A program made the position numbers and the translations under genes. Positions 1 to 6,314 of a stretch of 11,497 nucleotides of DNA are shown one piece after another. The first letter of the stretch is position 1. The number at the start of each line of letters is the position of its first letter. The stretch spans positions 1 through 11,497 of the forward strand of contig JBAXOM010000067.1 of NCBI GenBank assembly GCA_037133215.1. The letters run 5' to 3'. This DNA comes from F1-60-MAGs149 sp037133215 (GTDB lineage: Bacteria > Actinomycetota > Thermoleophilia > Gaiellales > F1-60-MAGs149). Under the pieces are notes generated by a model. That model was not told where the DNA came from, ran no database searches, and saw only the letters and a list, made by a program, of their open reading frames with translations.

Positions 1-372
1 GACGCGCTCGCGGCCGTGGCGGTGCATCAATTCCCACGCGACAAGATTGCCCATCGACCAGCCGACAAGCACGCAACGGTCGATCCCGAGCGCATCGAGC
101 AACGCGTTGATGTCGTCAGCGTATTGCCCAATCGTGTGGCCACCTTCGACCGCAGGCGAGCGGCCGTGGCTGCGCAGGTCGGGTACGACGACGCGGTAGC
201 CCGCCTCGACGAGGGGGTCGATAATGGAGTGGAAGTACGCGGCGCTCATCGAGACACCGTGCAAGAGCACGAGCGGCAGGCCCGCGCCACGATGGGTCAC
301 GCTCAGCGAGACGCCGGGCGCAACCTCAACGAGGCTCGCATCGGTGCCAAAGGCTTGAGCGGGGCGGATCAT
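1..372 (-). CDS. alpha/beta-hydrolase fold protein, N-terminal part (gene continues past left edge)
   Basis: The 124 visible residues are the start of an alpha/beta hydrolase. LVLLHGVSM at about residues 35-43 carries the HG oxyanion-hole strand, VVVPDLRSHGRS at 61-72 is the usual DxRGxGxS-like loop, and GWSMG at 104-108 is the nucleophile elbow with Ser106 as the expected catalytic serine. The acid and histidine of the triad lie beyond the window. The start ATG (372-370) shares its A with the TGA stop of the upstream dehydrogenase (TGATG), so the two genes are very likely translationally coupled. The family covers esterases, lactonases, epoxide hydrolases, C-C bond hydrolases and haloperoxidases. 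Context with an alcohol dehydrogenase and two P450s suggests cleavage of an oxidised intermediate such as a lactone or ester, but the substrate cannot be read from this fragment. The fold is certain; the reaction is not. Confidence 0.9.
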   Translation of the reverse strand, partial: MIRPAQAFGTDASLVEVAPGVSLSVTHRGAGLPLVLLHGVSMSAAYFHSIIDPLVEAGYRVVVPDLRSHGRSPAVEGGHTIGQYADDINALLDALGIDRCVLVGWSMGNLVAWELMHRHGRERV

Positions 373-1328
373 CACGGCACGAGTACGAAGCGGCCCTTGA
401 CGTCGCCGGCACGGAGACGATCGTGCGCGACCTGGGCCTGGCTGAGCGGCAGGCGCTCGACGACGTGCCGAATCGGCTCCTTCTGAGCAAGTGCGATCAG
501 GTCGCCGAAATCAGCGAGGGAACCCCAGACGCTGGTCATCAGTCGCGCCTCCATTGGCACGGCACCGAAGCCAAAGGGGATGCGGCCACCATGCAGGCCG
601 ATCGCAATCAGGAGTCCTGTGCGGTCGAGCAGGCGCGCACCGTCTTCGAGCGACTGCTGTGCCGCCACGAAGTCGAGCACGGCCGCGTACGGTCCCTCAA
701 GAGCGGCGGGGTTCGCGGCCTCGGTCGCGCCAAGCTCTTTCGCGGTGGCGCACTTTGCGGGGTCGGGATCTCCGACGTGCACTTCGGCGTCACTCAGCAT
801 GGCGAGATACTGCACCGCGTACTGGCCAAGGCCACCGGCGCCGAGCACGAGCACGCGCTTGCCTTTGCCGAGGAACGGCAGGGCGTGGCGGACGGCGCGG
901 AAGGCCGTCAGGCCACCACAGCCGAGCGGCGCAGAATCGATCGGATCGAGATCGCCGAGCGGAAAGATGTAGCGGCGGTGCGGCACGAGCATGTACTCGG
1001 CGTAGCCACCCTGATCAAACAGGCCAGCCTCGTGGCTGTCGGGACAGATCATCTCGGTGCCCGCCGCGCAGAAGCGACAGGTGCCGCAGCCCCACGGCGT
1101 GTAGACGAAGACGTTGCCGTGCTCTTCGGTCGAGCCGGTCACCTCGTGTCCGAGCGTCATCGGGCGTGGCTTTTCACCGAATTCGCCGTTGACTACGTGG
1201 ATATCGGAGAAGCAGACGCCGCAGGACGAGACCTTGATAACGACCTCGTCGTCGCTCTTGGCAACGGGGATCTCAATCTCGTCGAAGTGCAGGGCTCGAT
1301 CGCCCTCGTGTAGCCGTACTGCCAGCAT
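372..1328 (-). CDS. zinc-dependent alcohol dehydrogenase (MDR superfamily), NAD(P)-dependent
   Basis: Oxidises an alcohol to an aldehyde or ketone (or the reverse) with a nicotinamide cofactor; cytoplasmic. The protein is 318 aa. An N-terminal GroES-like domain carries the catalytic-zinc motif CGVC (Cys36) and GHE (His61-Glu62). The structural-zinc cysteines are Cys81, Cys84, Cys87 and Cys95. The Rossmann domain has GAGGLG at 163-168. Asp187 after the second strand favours NAD over NADP, which is inference. It is slightly shorter than the usual 330-350 aa. The open frame runs further upstream, but ATG at 1328 is chosen because GGAGGAG (1335-1341) lies 6 nt before it. The extension would also run through a palindrome. 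It lies downstream of P450 A and overlaps the hydrolase start by one base, so it probably oxidises the hydroxyl that a P450 installs. The exact substrate is unknown. Confidence 0.93.
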   Translation of the reverse strand: MLAVRLHEGDRALHFDEIEIPVAKSDDEVVIKVSSCGVCFSDIHVVNGEFGEKPRPMTLGHEVTGSTEEHGNVFVYTPWGCGTCRFCAAGTEMICPDSHEAGLFDQGGYAEYMLVPHRRYIFPLGDLDPIDSAPLGCGGLTAFRAVRHALPFLGKGKRVLVLGAGGLGQYAVQYLAMLSDAEVHVGDPDPAKCATAKELGATEAANPAALEGPYAAVLDFVAAQQSLEDGARLLDRTGLLIAIGLHGGRIPFGFGAVPMEARLMTSVWGSLADFGDLIALAQKEPIRHVVERLPLSQAQVAHDRLRAGDVKGRFVLVP

Positions 1329-1334
1329 CCGTCT

Positions 1335-1341
1335 CTCCTCC
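1335..1341 (-). promoter_or_regulatory. strong ribosome binding site for the alcohol dehydrogenase
   Basis: On the minus strand GGAGGAG lies 6 nt upstream of the ATG at 1328. It decides the start against the longer open frame that begins at 1412. Confidence 0.8.
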
Positions 1342-1379
1342 AAAGGGGTGCAGCGCAAGCGTACCCGACCAAGCCAGCG

Positions 1380-1418
1380 TTGACTTTGCTTTCGGGTCTG
1401 ACCCCAAAACAAAGTTGA
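1380..1418. repeat. 39-nt imperfect palindrome between P450 A and the dehydrogenase (REP-like element, operator or terminator)
   Basis: The sequence is symmetric about T1399. The inner arms are GGGTC (1394-1398) and GACCC (1400-1404). A TTT/AAA step (1390-1392, 1406-1408) and ACTTTG/CAAAGT arms (1383-1388, 1410-1415) share exactly the same centre. Across the 19-nt arms only two positions are unpaired (1389/1409 and 1393/1405) and three are G-T wobbles. It starts 7 nt after the P450 A stop and ends about 50 nt before the dehydrogenase start. There is no T-run on either side, so it is not a standard intrinsic terminator. It could attenuate or punctuate the operon, bind a dimeric regulator, or be a dispersed REP/MITE-like element. 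No second copy was noticed in the window. Confidence 0.7.
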
Positions 1419-1425
1419 TCAGGCG

Positions 1426-2694
1426 CTAGGTGGCGGATCCCTCGTAGCGGACGGGGATGCGCTTGATGCCGTTGAAGAAGTTCGAGCGCATGCGGTCGAC
1501 GGGGCCGTTGAGGTAGAGGTCAGGCAGGTAGGGCACGAGCTCCTCCAGCCAGACCTTGATCTCGAGGCGCGCGAGGTGCGAGCCGAGGCAGTAGTGCGGA
1601 CCGCCGAGGCCGAAGGCCATGTGCTTGTTCGGCGTGCGGGTGATGTCGAAGCGATTCGGGTCGGGGAACATGCGCTCGTCACGATTGGCGGACGTAAACC
1701 ACAAGACGACCTTGTCGCCAGCCTTGATCTGCTGGCCATGCAACTCGACGTCCTCGGTCGCCGTACGGCGGAAGTGGTGGACGGAGGTGGCGTAGCGGAT
1801 GATCTCTTCGGCGGCCGTGCCGGCGAGCGTCGGATCTGCGCAGAGCCGCGCAATCTCGTCGCGGTTCTGAAGGAGCGCCGCAATGCCGTGCGACATCGAG
1901 TGGCGCGTCGTCTCGTTGCCGGCGGTGATGAGCAGCAGGAAGAAGAGCTTGAACTCGTGGTCCGAGAGCGTGTCGCCGTCGAGTTCGGAGTTGATCAGGA
2001 TCGTGACGACGTCCTCGCCCGGGTTGTTGCGCTTGAGGTCGGCAAGGCCGAGCGCGTAATCGAACATCTCGAGCGCAGCGGGGCTCGAGAAGGGCAGATG
2101 AGCGTATTGCGAGAGGTCGCTCTGGTCCTTGACGAGATCGCCGACGAAGTCTGGCTCGGTGTTGCCCAGCAGGCGGTCGCCGAGCGAGACCAGCGTGTGG
2201 CGATCCTCGAGCGGCGAGCCCATGATGTCGGACAAAATTTGCATGGGCAGCTCGACCGAGATGTGTTCGACGAAATCGAACTCGCCCAGCGGCATCGTCT
2301 TGACCAGGATCTCGCGGATCAGGGTGCGGATGCGATCTTCGTAGACCTTGACGGCCTTGGGCGTGAAGCCGCGGTTGACGAGCGCGCGCAGGCGCGAATG
2401 TCGTGGCGGGTCCATGTCGAGCAGCGACATGCGCGACTCGACCTGCTCGGGCGTCAGATCGTCGAGGCTCGTACCACCGACGCCGGCCGAGAACAGCAGC
2501 GGCTGCTTTTGCAGCGTGAGGATGTCCTCGTAGCGGGTGACAGACCAGAAGCCGCGACCGTTCGCCTCGTCCTGCCAGTAGCAGGGAGCGTCGTCGCGGA
2601 GGCGCTTAAACCAATCGTGCGGCGTGCGCTCGACGAAGGTCTCAAGATCCGTCAGGTTGATGTCGGACACGTTGGGGGACGCTGCTACTGCCAT
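1426..2694 (-). CDS. cytochrome P450 (P450 A)
   Basis: Class I bacterial heme monooxygenase, 422 aa, soluble, expected to hydroxylate a hydrophobic small molecule using electrons from a ferredoxin. The I-helix oxygen-activation motif is AGNETT (258-263), the ExxR pair is Glu297/Arg300, and the heme loop is FGLGGPHYCLG (361-371) with Cys369 as the iron ligand. HFRRTATED (307-315) and the C-terminal SNFFNGIKRIPVRY are shared in pattern with P450 B. The AGNETTRHSM helix and the SNF-NGIK tail resemble the CYP124/125/142 and related terpenoid/steroid clades; this assignment is from memory of motifs and is not firm. The gene follows the MFS gene by 31 nt, so they are probably co-transcribed. The Shine-Dalgarno is weak (only AGG about 12 nt away), yet the N-terminus fits the family and no better start is seen. 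Confidence 0.95.
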   Translation of the reverse strand: MAVAASPNVSDINLTDLETFVERTPHDWFKRLRDDAPCYWQDEANGRGFWSVTRYEDILTLQKQPLLFSAGVGGTSLDDLTPEQVESRMSLLDMDPPRHSRLRALVNRGFTPKAVKVYEDRIRTLIREILVKTMPLGEFDFVEHISVELPMQILSDIMGSPLEDRHTLVSLGDRLLGNTEPDFVGDLVKDQSDLSQYAHLPFSSPAALEMFDYALGLADLKRNNPGEDVVTILINSELDGDTLSDHEFKLFFLLLITAGNETTRHSMSHGIAALLQNRDEIARLCADPTLAGTAAEEIIRYATSVHHFRRTATEDVELHGQQIKAGDKVVLWFTSANRDERMFPDPNRFDITRTPNKHMAFGLGGPHYCLGSHLARLEIKVWLEELVPYLPDLYLNGPVDRMRSNFFNGIKRIPVRYEGSAT

Positions 2695-2725
2695 GCGGGA
2701 ACGGTACCTGAACCTCTCGTAGGTT

Positions 2726-4348
2726 CTAAGCCCAGTGGTTCTTGGGCTTGGGTAAGAACATGCTCGAACCGAGGCCGATCAGGACGAAGAAGGCTGCGGC
2801 GAGACCGGTCCAGCGGGTTGCGTCGGAGAACGCTTGGTCGATCGCCGGCGCAAGTTCGGCGCCGCCCGGCTGGCTGACAATTCCGGGGATGGCGGTGCCC
2901 GCGGAGCGCTCGATGGTCGTGGAAATCGACGCTGCCTTGGCGGCCGGCAGTCCCTGCGCCTCGAGGTTCGCTGAGCTCTGGTTGAAGACGACCGTGGCGA
3001 GGATGACGCTGAGGATCGCGACACCGAGCGCGGAGCCCATCTGGCGCGAGGTTGATTGGATGCCGGAGGCTTGGCCGGACGCGCTTGCGGGCACGTCCGC
3101 CAGGATGACACCGGTCAGTTGCGAAGTGGAAAAGCCGATCCCGATGCCATAGACAAAGAGGGCGGGAACGAAGAACCACGGGTTCGAGTCGGGTTCGACG
3201 AGCAGTGCGAAGGCACTGATTCCGATCACCTCAAGTGTCATGCCGAGTTGGACAACGCCACGTTGACCGAGACGTTTGACGACGGCTGAGGCGGCGCCGC
3301 CGGCGATGAAGGCGCCGACAGCGAGGCTTGCGATCAAAAGGCCCGAGTCGGTGGCACTGAGCCCGAGCACGCTCTGGAGGTAGAGCGGCATCGCAAACAG
3401 CACGCCAAATTCGCCGAGGCTGACGAGCAGTGCCGTGATGTTGCCAAAGCCGAACGAGCGCAGTTTGAACAGTTCGAGGTCGACGAGGCGTAGTTTTCCG
3501 GCACGGCGCCGGTAGCGCGAGTTGAGCAAAAACACGACGATGCTGATGACCGATAGCGCGATCGCGAAGGGGATCGGCGACACCGTCGAACTGGGCCAGT
3601 CCAGACCCTCGACCGAGAATGGCAGGATGGGCGTCCACCAGCCGCACGTGCGACCTTCAATCAGGGCGAAGACGAGTGCGGCAAGGCCGAGACCGAGGCT
3701 GACGGGCCCGATGATGTCACCGGTTTTCTTGGCGGTAAGGTCTTTCGATTCGTGCACGTACTTATACGACAGCGCGATCAACGCGAGTGCGATTGGAATG
3801 TTGATCAGAAAAATCCAGCGCCAGCCGAAGTTTGTGGTCATGAGGCCGCCAATGATCGGGCCAAGCGCTGCCATACCACCGATCGTGGCGCCCCAGATTC
3901 CAAAGGCAGCGGCACGCTCTTTGCCGTGGAAGGTGGCGTTGACGATCGAGAGGGTCGAGGGCAGAACCAGTGCGCCGCCGATGCCCTGGAGGAGGCGCGC
4001 GAAGATCAGAAACTCGGCGTTGGGTGCGATTCCCGCGAGGATGCTGGCACCGGCAAAGATGGCGAGGCCCGTCACGTAGATCCGGCGGCGTCCGTGCACG
4101 TCGGCGAGGCGGCCGGTGACGATCAGGGTGGCCGCGAAGACGAGGCTGTAGATCGAGTTGACCCATTCGGCGCCGGACAGGCCGAGGTGGAGATCGCGGA
4201 TCATCGTTGGTAGTGCGATGTTGACGACTGACGAGTCGATCACGATTAGCGCGACGCCGGCGGCGACAATGCCGAGCGCAATCCAGCGCTTCGGATCAAG
4301 TTCGAGCTCGTGTTCGAGTTCGGATTCGCGTGCTTCAGGTGTTGCCAT
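2726..4348 (-). CDS. MFS multidrug-type efflux transporter, DHA2 (EmrB/QacA) family, 14 TM
   Basis: Integral membrane proton-coupled exporter, 540 aa, which is normal for the 14-helix DHA2 group. The first helix holds the family-typical LIVIDSSVVNIALPTM (Asp38 inside helix 1). Motif A is GRLADVHGRRR (79-89), and GPIIGG followed by GWRWIFLINIP is the typical helix 5/6 region. The C-terminus ends in a short tail with KPKNHW. ATG at 4348 is chosen because the charged ATPEARESELEHELELDPKRW leader leads directly into helix 1. The frame stays open to 4495, but that extension would cover the divergent promoter and the start of P450 B. No clear Shine-Dalgarno precedes this ATG. It is the first gene of the minus-strand unit, so the cluster likely includes export of the substrate or product. 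Import or multidrug efflux are alternatives. Confidence 0.93.
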   Translation of the reverse strand: MATPEARESELEHELELDPKRWIALGIVAAGVALIVIDSSVVNIALPTMIRDLHLGLSGAEWVNSIYSLVFAATLIVTGRLADVHGRRRIYVTGLAIFAGASILAGIAPNAEFLIFARLLQGIGGALVLPSTLSIVNATFHGKERAAAFGIWGATIGGMAALGPIIGGLMTTNFGWRWIFLINIPIALALIALSYKYVHESKDLTAKKTGDIIGPVSLGLGLAALVFALIEGRTCGWWTPILPFSVEGLDWPSSTVSPIPFAIALSVISIVVFLLNSRYRRRAGKLRLVDLELFKLRSFGFGNITALLVSLGEFGVLFAMPLYLQSVLGLSATDSGLLIASLAVGAFIAGGAASAVVKRLGQRGVVQLGMTLEVIGISAFALLVEPDSNPWFFVPALFVYGIGIGFSTSQLTGVILADVPASASGQASGIQSTSRQMGSALGVAILSVILATVVFNQSSANLEAQGLPAAKAASISTTIERSAGTAIPGIVSQPGGAELAPAIDQAFSDATRWTGLAAAFFVLIGLGSSMFLPKPKNHWA

Positions 4349-4409
4349 GGGCGATACGATGCCGGTTCGATCGGCAGGGCGCGCCGTCAGAAATGGCGCC
4401 CCCAAAATA

Positions 4410-4428
4410 ATTGTATTCTGGATCCAAT
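4410..4428. promoter_or_regulatory. candidate GntR/FCD (VanR-like) operator
   Basis: ATTGTATTCTGGATCCAAT is an imperfect inverted repeat centred on T4419, with 7 of 9 half-site positions matching. The stretch 4417-4428 matches 10 of 12 bases of ATTGGATCCAAT, the operator of the Caulobacter vanillate repressor VanR (GntR family, FCD subfamily). It overlaps the candidate -10 on the minus strand and the candidate -35 on the plus strand, so one repressor could silence both units. No regulator gene lies in the window. Confidence 0.45.
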
Positions 4429-4452
4429 CCGCTAGGCTAACGTCAACCCTCC

Positions 4453-4458
4453 GGAGGT
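4453..4458 (+). promoter_or_regulatory. ribosome binding site of P450 B
   Basis: GGAGGT lies 8 nt upstream of the ATG at 4467. It selects this start inside an open frame that runs back to 4158 through the antisense of the MFS gene. Confidence 0.8.
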
Positions 4459-4466
4459 CTCCCCCC

Positions 4467-5717
4467 ATGGCAGCAACGGAAATTCCCCAGTTCAATCTGC
4501 TCGACCCCGGCCTGTTTGTGGATCGTGAGCCATGGGAGATTTTCGAGTGGATGCAGCGCGAGGCGCCCGTCTATCGGCACCCCGACGAGGACGATGGGTT
4601 CTGGTGCGTGACGAAATACGACGACGTCCTCGATGTGCTCAAGCGCGCCAAGACGTTCTCCTCCGAGGCCGGCGGGTCGGCGCGTATCGGTCAGGTCGAA
4701 CCCGACGTACTCGAAGCGCGCCGCAACTTTATGGAGACCGACGCGCCGCTGCATAACGAGTGGCGTAAGCCGTTCGCGCGCGACTTCACGCCAAAGTCGA
4801 TTGGTCGCTACGAAGACCAGCTGCGGGTGATTGTCGACGAGGTCCTTGATGAGGCCTTCGAGAAGCAAGACATCTGCTTTGTCCATGACATTGCGGCACT
4901 GATTCCGATTCGCGTGCTCGGCACCATCCTTGGACTGCCACCCGAGCAATTTGACCGCCTGATCGAACTCGGCGATCGCATGATCATCGATTCCGACCCC
5001 GAGATCGCGATCCACGTCGCTGGCTCGCCCGAGGCCGAGGCGTTTAAGTACCTCCCCTTCGGCAGCGAGGCTGCGGCTGAGTTGTGTGCAATGGGGCGCC
5101 AGACGATCCACGCACGTCGCGGCGCGCCAAAAGACGACGTGCTCTCGATCCTCGCCAACATGGAGATCGGTGGCTGCCCGCTCGGTGATCGCGACCTCGA
5201 CAACAACTTCGCCCTCTTCGTCGTGGCTGGCAACGAGACAACACGCCAGTCGATGGCGCTCGGCCTGCTCGCGCTCCTCAAGGACGACCGTGCGATGAGC
5301 GAGTTCTCGCAGCCCGGCGGCGTGACGGATCAGGCCGTCGACGAGCTCGTGCGGATCGCCTCGCCCGTCTGGCATTTCCGCCGCACAGCGACGGAGGACA
5401 CCGAAATCCGCGGCGTCGAGATCAAGCAAGGCGAACGCGTCGTCGTCTGGTTCGCCCCCGCCAACCGCGACGCCGAGGTCTTCGACAACCCGCACGTGCT
5501 CGACTTCTCCCGTAAGAAGGACGAGCACCTCGCCTTCGGCCGCGGTGGTCCGCATTACTGCATCGGCACGCACCTCGCACGCCTCGAGATCAAGGTGCTC
5601 TACGAACAGCTCTTCCCGCGTCTCAAGTCGATCGAGCAGACAGGCCAGGAGCGGCGCCTCTATTCGAACTTCACGAATGGCTTCAAGAGCTTCCCCGTGC
5701 GCATCACCGCCAAGTAG
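4467..5717 (+). CDS. cytochrome P450 (P450 B)
   Basis: Class I bacterial P450 monooxygenase, 416 aa. The I-helix motif is AGNETT (254-259), the ExxR pair is Glu293/Arg296, and the heme loop is FGRGGPHYCIG (357-367) with Cys365 as the iron ligand. It resembles P450 A along its whole length, including HFRRTATED (303-311), the ANRD stretch, the HYC-G-HLARLEIKV heme helix and a C-terminal SNFTNGFKSFPVR, so the two are paralogues. Divergence in residues 70-110 and 175-215 (the B-C and F-G regions that shape the substrate pocket) suggests different substrates or positions of attack. It is transcribed alone, away from the MFS gene, from the shared region. As with P450 A, no ferredoxin or ferredoxin reductase is encoded nearby. 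The fold is sure; the substrate is unknown. Confidence 0.96.
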   Translation: MAATEIPQFNLLDPGLFVDREPWEIFEWMQREAPVYRHPDEDDGFWCVTKYDDVLDVLKRAKTFSSEAGGSARIGQVEPDVLEARRNFMETDAPLHNEWRKPFARDFTPKSIGRYEDQLRVIVDEVLDEAFEKQDICFVHDIAALIPIRVLGTILGLPPEQFDRLIELGDRMIIDSDPEIAIHVAGSPEAEAFKYLPFGSEAAAELCAMGRQTIHARRGAPKDDVLSILANMEIGGCPLGDRDLDNNFALFVVAGNETTRQSMALGLLALLKDDRAMSEFSQPGGVTDQAVDELVRIASPVWHFRRTATEDTEIRGVEIKQGERVVVWFAPANRDAEVFDNPHVLDFSRKKDEHLAFGRGGPHYCIGTHLARLEIKVLYEQLFPRLKSIEQTGQERRLYSNFTNGFKSFPVRITAK

Positions 5718-5744
5718 CTGGCGGGGCTACTCAAAAAACAAGCC

Positions 5745-5792
5745 ACACCTTGCATTCGCTTCTCACAAATACAAGGCAGACCTTGTATTTGT
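5745..5792. repeat. 12-bp perfect inverted repeat with an additional half-site, downstream of P450 B
   Basis: ACAAATACAAGG (5765-5776) and CCTTGTATTTGT (5781-5792) are perfect complements around the loop CAGA. Upstream, CCTTGCATTCG (5748-5758) repeats the right arm with 9 of 11 matches; with flanks, 5745-5758 and 5778-5791 match at 11 of 14, a 33-bp period. The stem is A/T-rich and has no following T-run, so it is an atypical terminator for P450 B. The TTGTATT core also occurs in the left half of the 4410-4428 operator, so protein binding is an alternative. Confidence 0.65.
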
Positions 5793-5824
5793 CGGGACTC
5801 GTTCGTCACCGTGAGATGCGAGAG

Positions 5825-5897
5825 TGGCGAGACCCGGGCTCGAACCGGGGACACCGCGATTTTCAGTCGCGTGCTCTACCAACTGAGCTATCTCGCC
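5825..5897 (-). tRNA. tRNA-Phe (anticodon GAA)
   Basis: On the minus strand the acceptor GGCGAGA pairs with TCTCGCC (7 of 7). The D-arm GCTC/GAGC encloses AGTTGGTA. The anticodon stem CGCGA/TCGCG encloses CTGAAAA with anticodon GAA. The T-arm CCCGG/CCGGG encloses TTCGAGC. The discriminator is A and the CCA tail is not encoded. It is 73 nt and fully cloverleaf-compatible. Its 3' end faces the P450 module. Confidence 0.97.
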
Positions 5898-5919
5898 TCT
5901 GCGCAGCACGATACCAGCG

Positions 5920-5940
5920 CCCGCGTCTCCTGCGCGCGGG
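5920..5940 (-). terminator. possible hairpin terminator after the small membrane protein gene
   Basis: CCCGCG (5920-5925) and CGCGGG (5935-5940) form a 6-bp G/C stem with a 9-nt loop directly after the stop codon at 5941. It lies between that gene and tRNA-Phe on the same strand. There is no T-run, so termination is only suggested. Confidence 0.35.
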
Positions 5941-6138
5941 TCAGAACAGGCCGAGTGCGACGTGCGCGATCGCGAGGATGATCGCCGTCACGACCATCGT
6001 CCCGCCGACCAGCATCAGCAGGCCGCCCGATTTGGGCACGTCGGAGGTGGCTGGGCCGCGCAGCAGCACCTGCCCCACGGAATAGAGCACGATCCCAAAG
6101 ATCGCCAACACGGCGATGACCCACCAGACGACGTCCAT
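5941..6138 (-). CDS. small two-TM membrane protein, unknown function
   Basis: Encodes 65 aa beginning MDVVWWVIAVLAIFG. A first hydrophobic helix spans about residues 2-24, followed by a short loop (LLRGPATSDVPKSGG, with one Arg and one Lys). A second helix spans about 38-63, and there is almost no tail. No family is recognised. ATG at 6138 is chosen because the first helix starts there; the open frame further upstream (to 6318) has a composition unlike protein. GGAGG at 6154-6158 lies 15 nt upstream, farther than usual, so the start or its strength is uncertain. The gene is divergent from the NlpC/P60 gene and 43 nt before tRNA-Phe. Codon use and a coherent two-helix pattern support a real gene, but no homologue could be checked. 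Confidence 0.6.
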   Translation of the reverse strand: MDVVWWVIAVLAIFGIVLYSVGQVLLRGPATSDVPKSGGLLMLVGGTMVVTAIILAIAHVALGLF

Positions 6139-6266
6139 GGGGTGATAGTGCCGCCTCCAGGCTGGATGCGCAACCAGTGACCCGGAACGTGGCAATCGGC
6201 ACGCCGCTGTTGCACAACCGCAATGCCAATTCGAAAAAACCGATGGTACGGTGAGCGGGAACTCGA

Positions 6267-6314
6267 AATCAACGCCATTCGGCGCAATCATCGTCTCGTT
6301 GACGGTGGTTGATT
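6267..6314 (+). promoter_or_regulatory. candidate structured leader upstream of the NlpC/P60 gene
   Basis: A closing stem AATCAAC (6267-6273) with GTTGATT (6308-6314) encloses two small hairpins: GCC/GGC (6274-6276, 6281-6283) and CGTC/GACG (6292-6295, 6301-6304). This gives a three-way junction about 12 nt upstream of an AGGA site. Actinobacterial wall hydrolases are often preceded by ydaO (c-di-AMP) riboswitches, but its conserved motifs are not seen. The stems are short, so chance folding is quite possible. Confidence 0.25.

Larger units (their letters stand above)
4349..4466. promoter_or_regulatory. divergent promoter region between the MFS unit and P450 B
   Basis: These 118 bp separate two opposite start codons. 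On the minus strand TACAAT (4415-4410) is a good -10 without a recognisable -35, giving a leader of about 55 nt for the MFS gene. On the plus strand TTGTAT (4411-4416), a 16-nt gap and TAGGCT (4433-4438) form a plausible but weak promoter with a leader of about 20 nt for P450 B. Both overlap the operator-like repeat listed separately. Promoter positions are inferred by eye. Confidence 0.5.

Noticed and set aside
423..1313. Long plus-strand open frame opposite the alcohol dehydrogenase
   Set aside because: It is the antisense of a clear zinc dehydrogenase, has no recognisable domain, and is rich in Arg, Ala and Gly as expected for a shadow in GC-rich DNA.
1576..2877. 433-codon plus-strand open frame opposite P450 A
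   Set aside because: The P450 on the other strand has all heme and ExxR motifs; the antisense product has no motif and only reflects third-position GC bias.
4349..4495. N-terminal extension of the MFS protein to an upstream ATG at 4495
   Set aside because: It would overlap the promoter and first codons of P450 B and adds residues unlike a transporter leader; ATG at 4348 leads directly into helix 1.
4443..5573. 376-codon minus-strand open frame opposite P450 B
   Set aside because: Same reason: P450 B is unambiguous and the frame has no domain; it would also run over the divergent promoter.
6184..6211. ECF-type promoter (GGAAC ... GTT) upstream of the NlpC/P60 gene
   Set aside because: The gap between GGAAC and GTT is 20 nt, off from the usual spacing, and the short motif is expected by chance in this composition.
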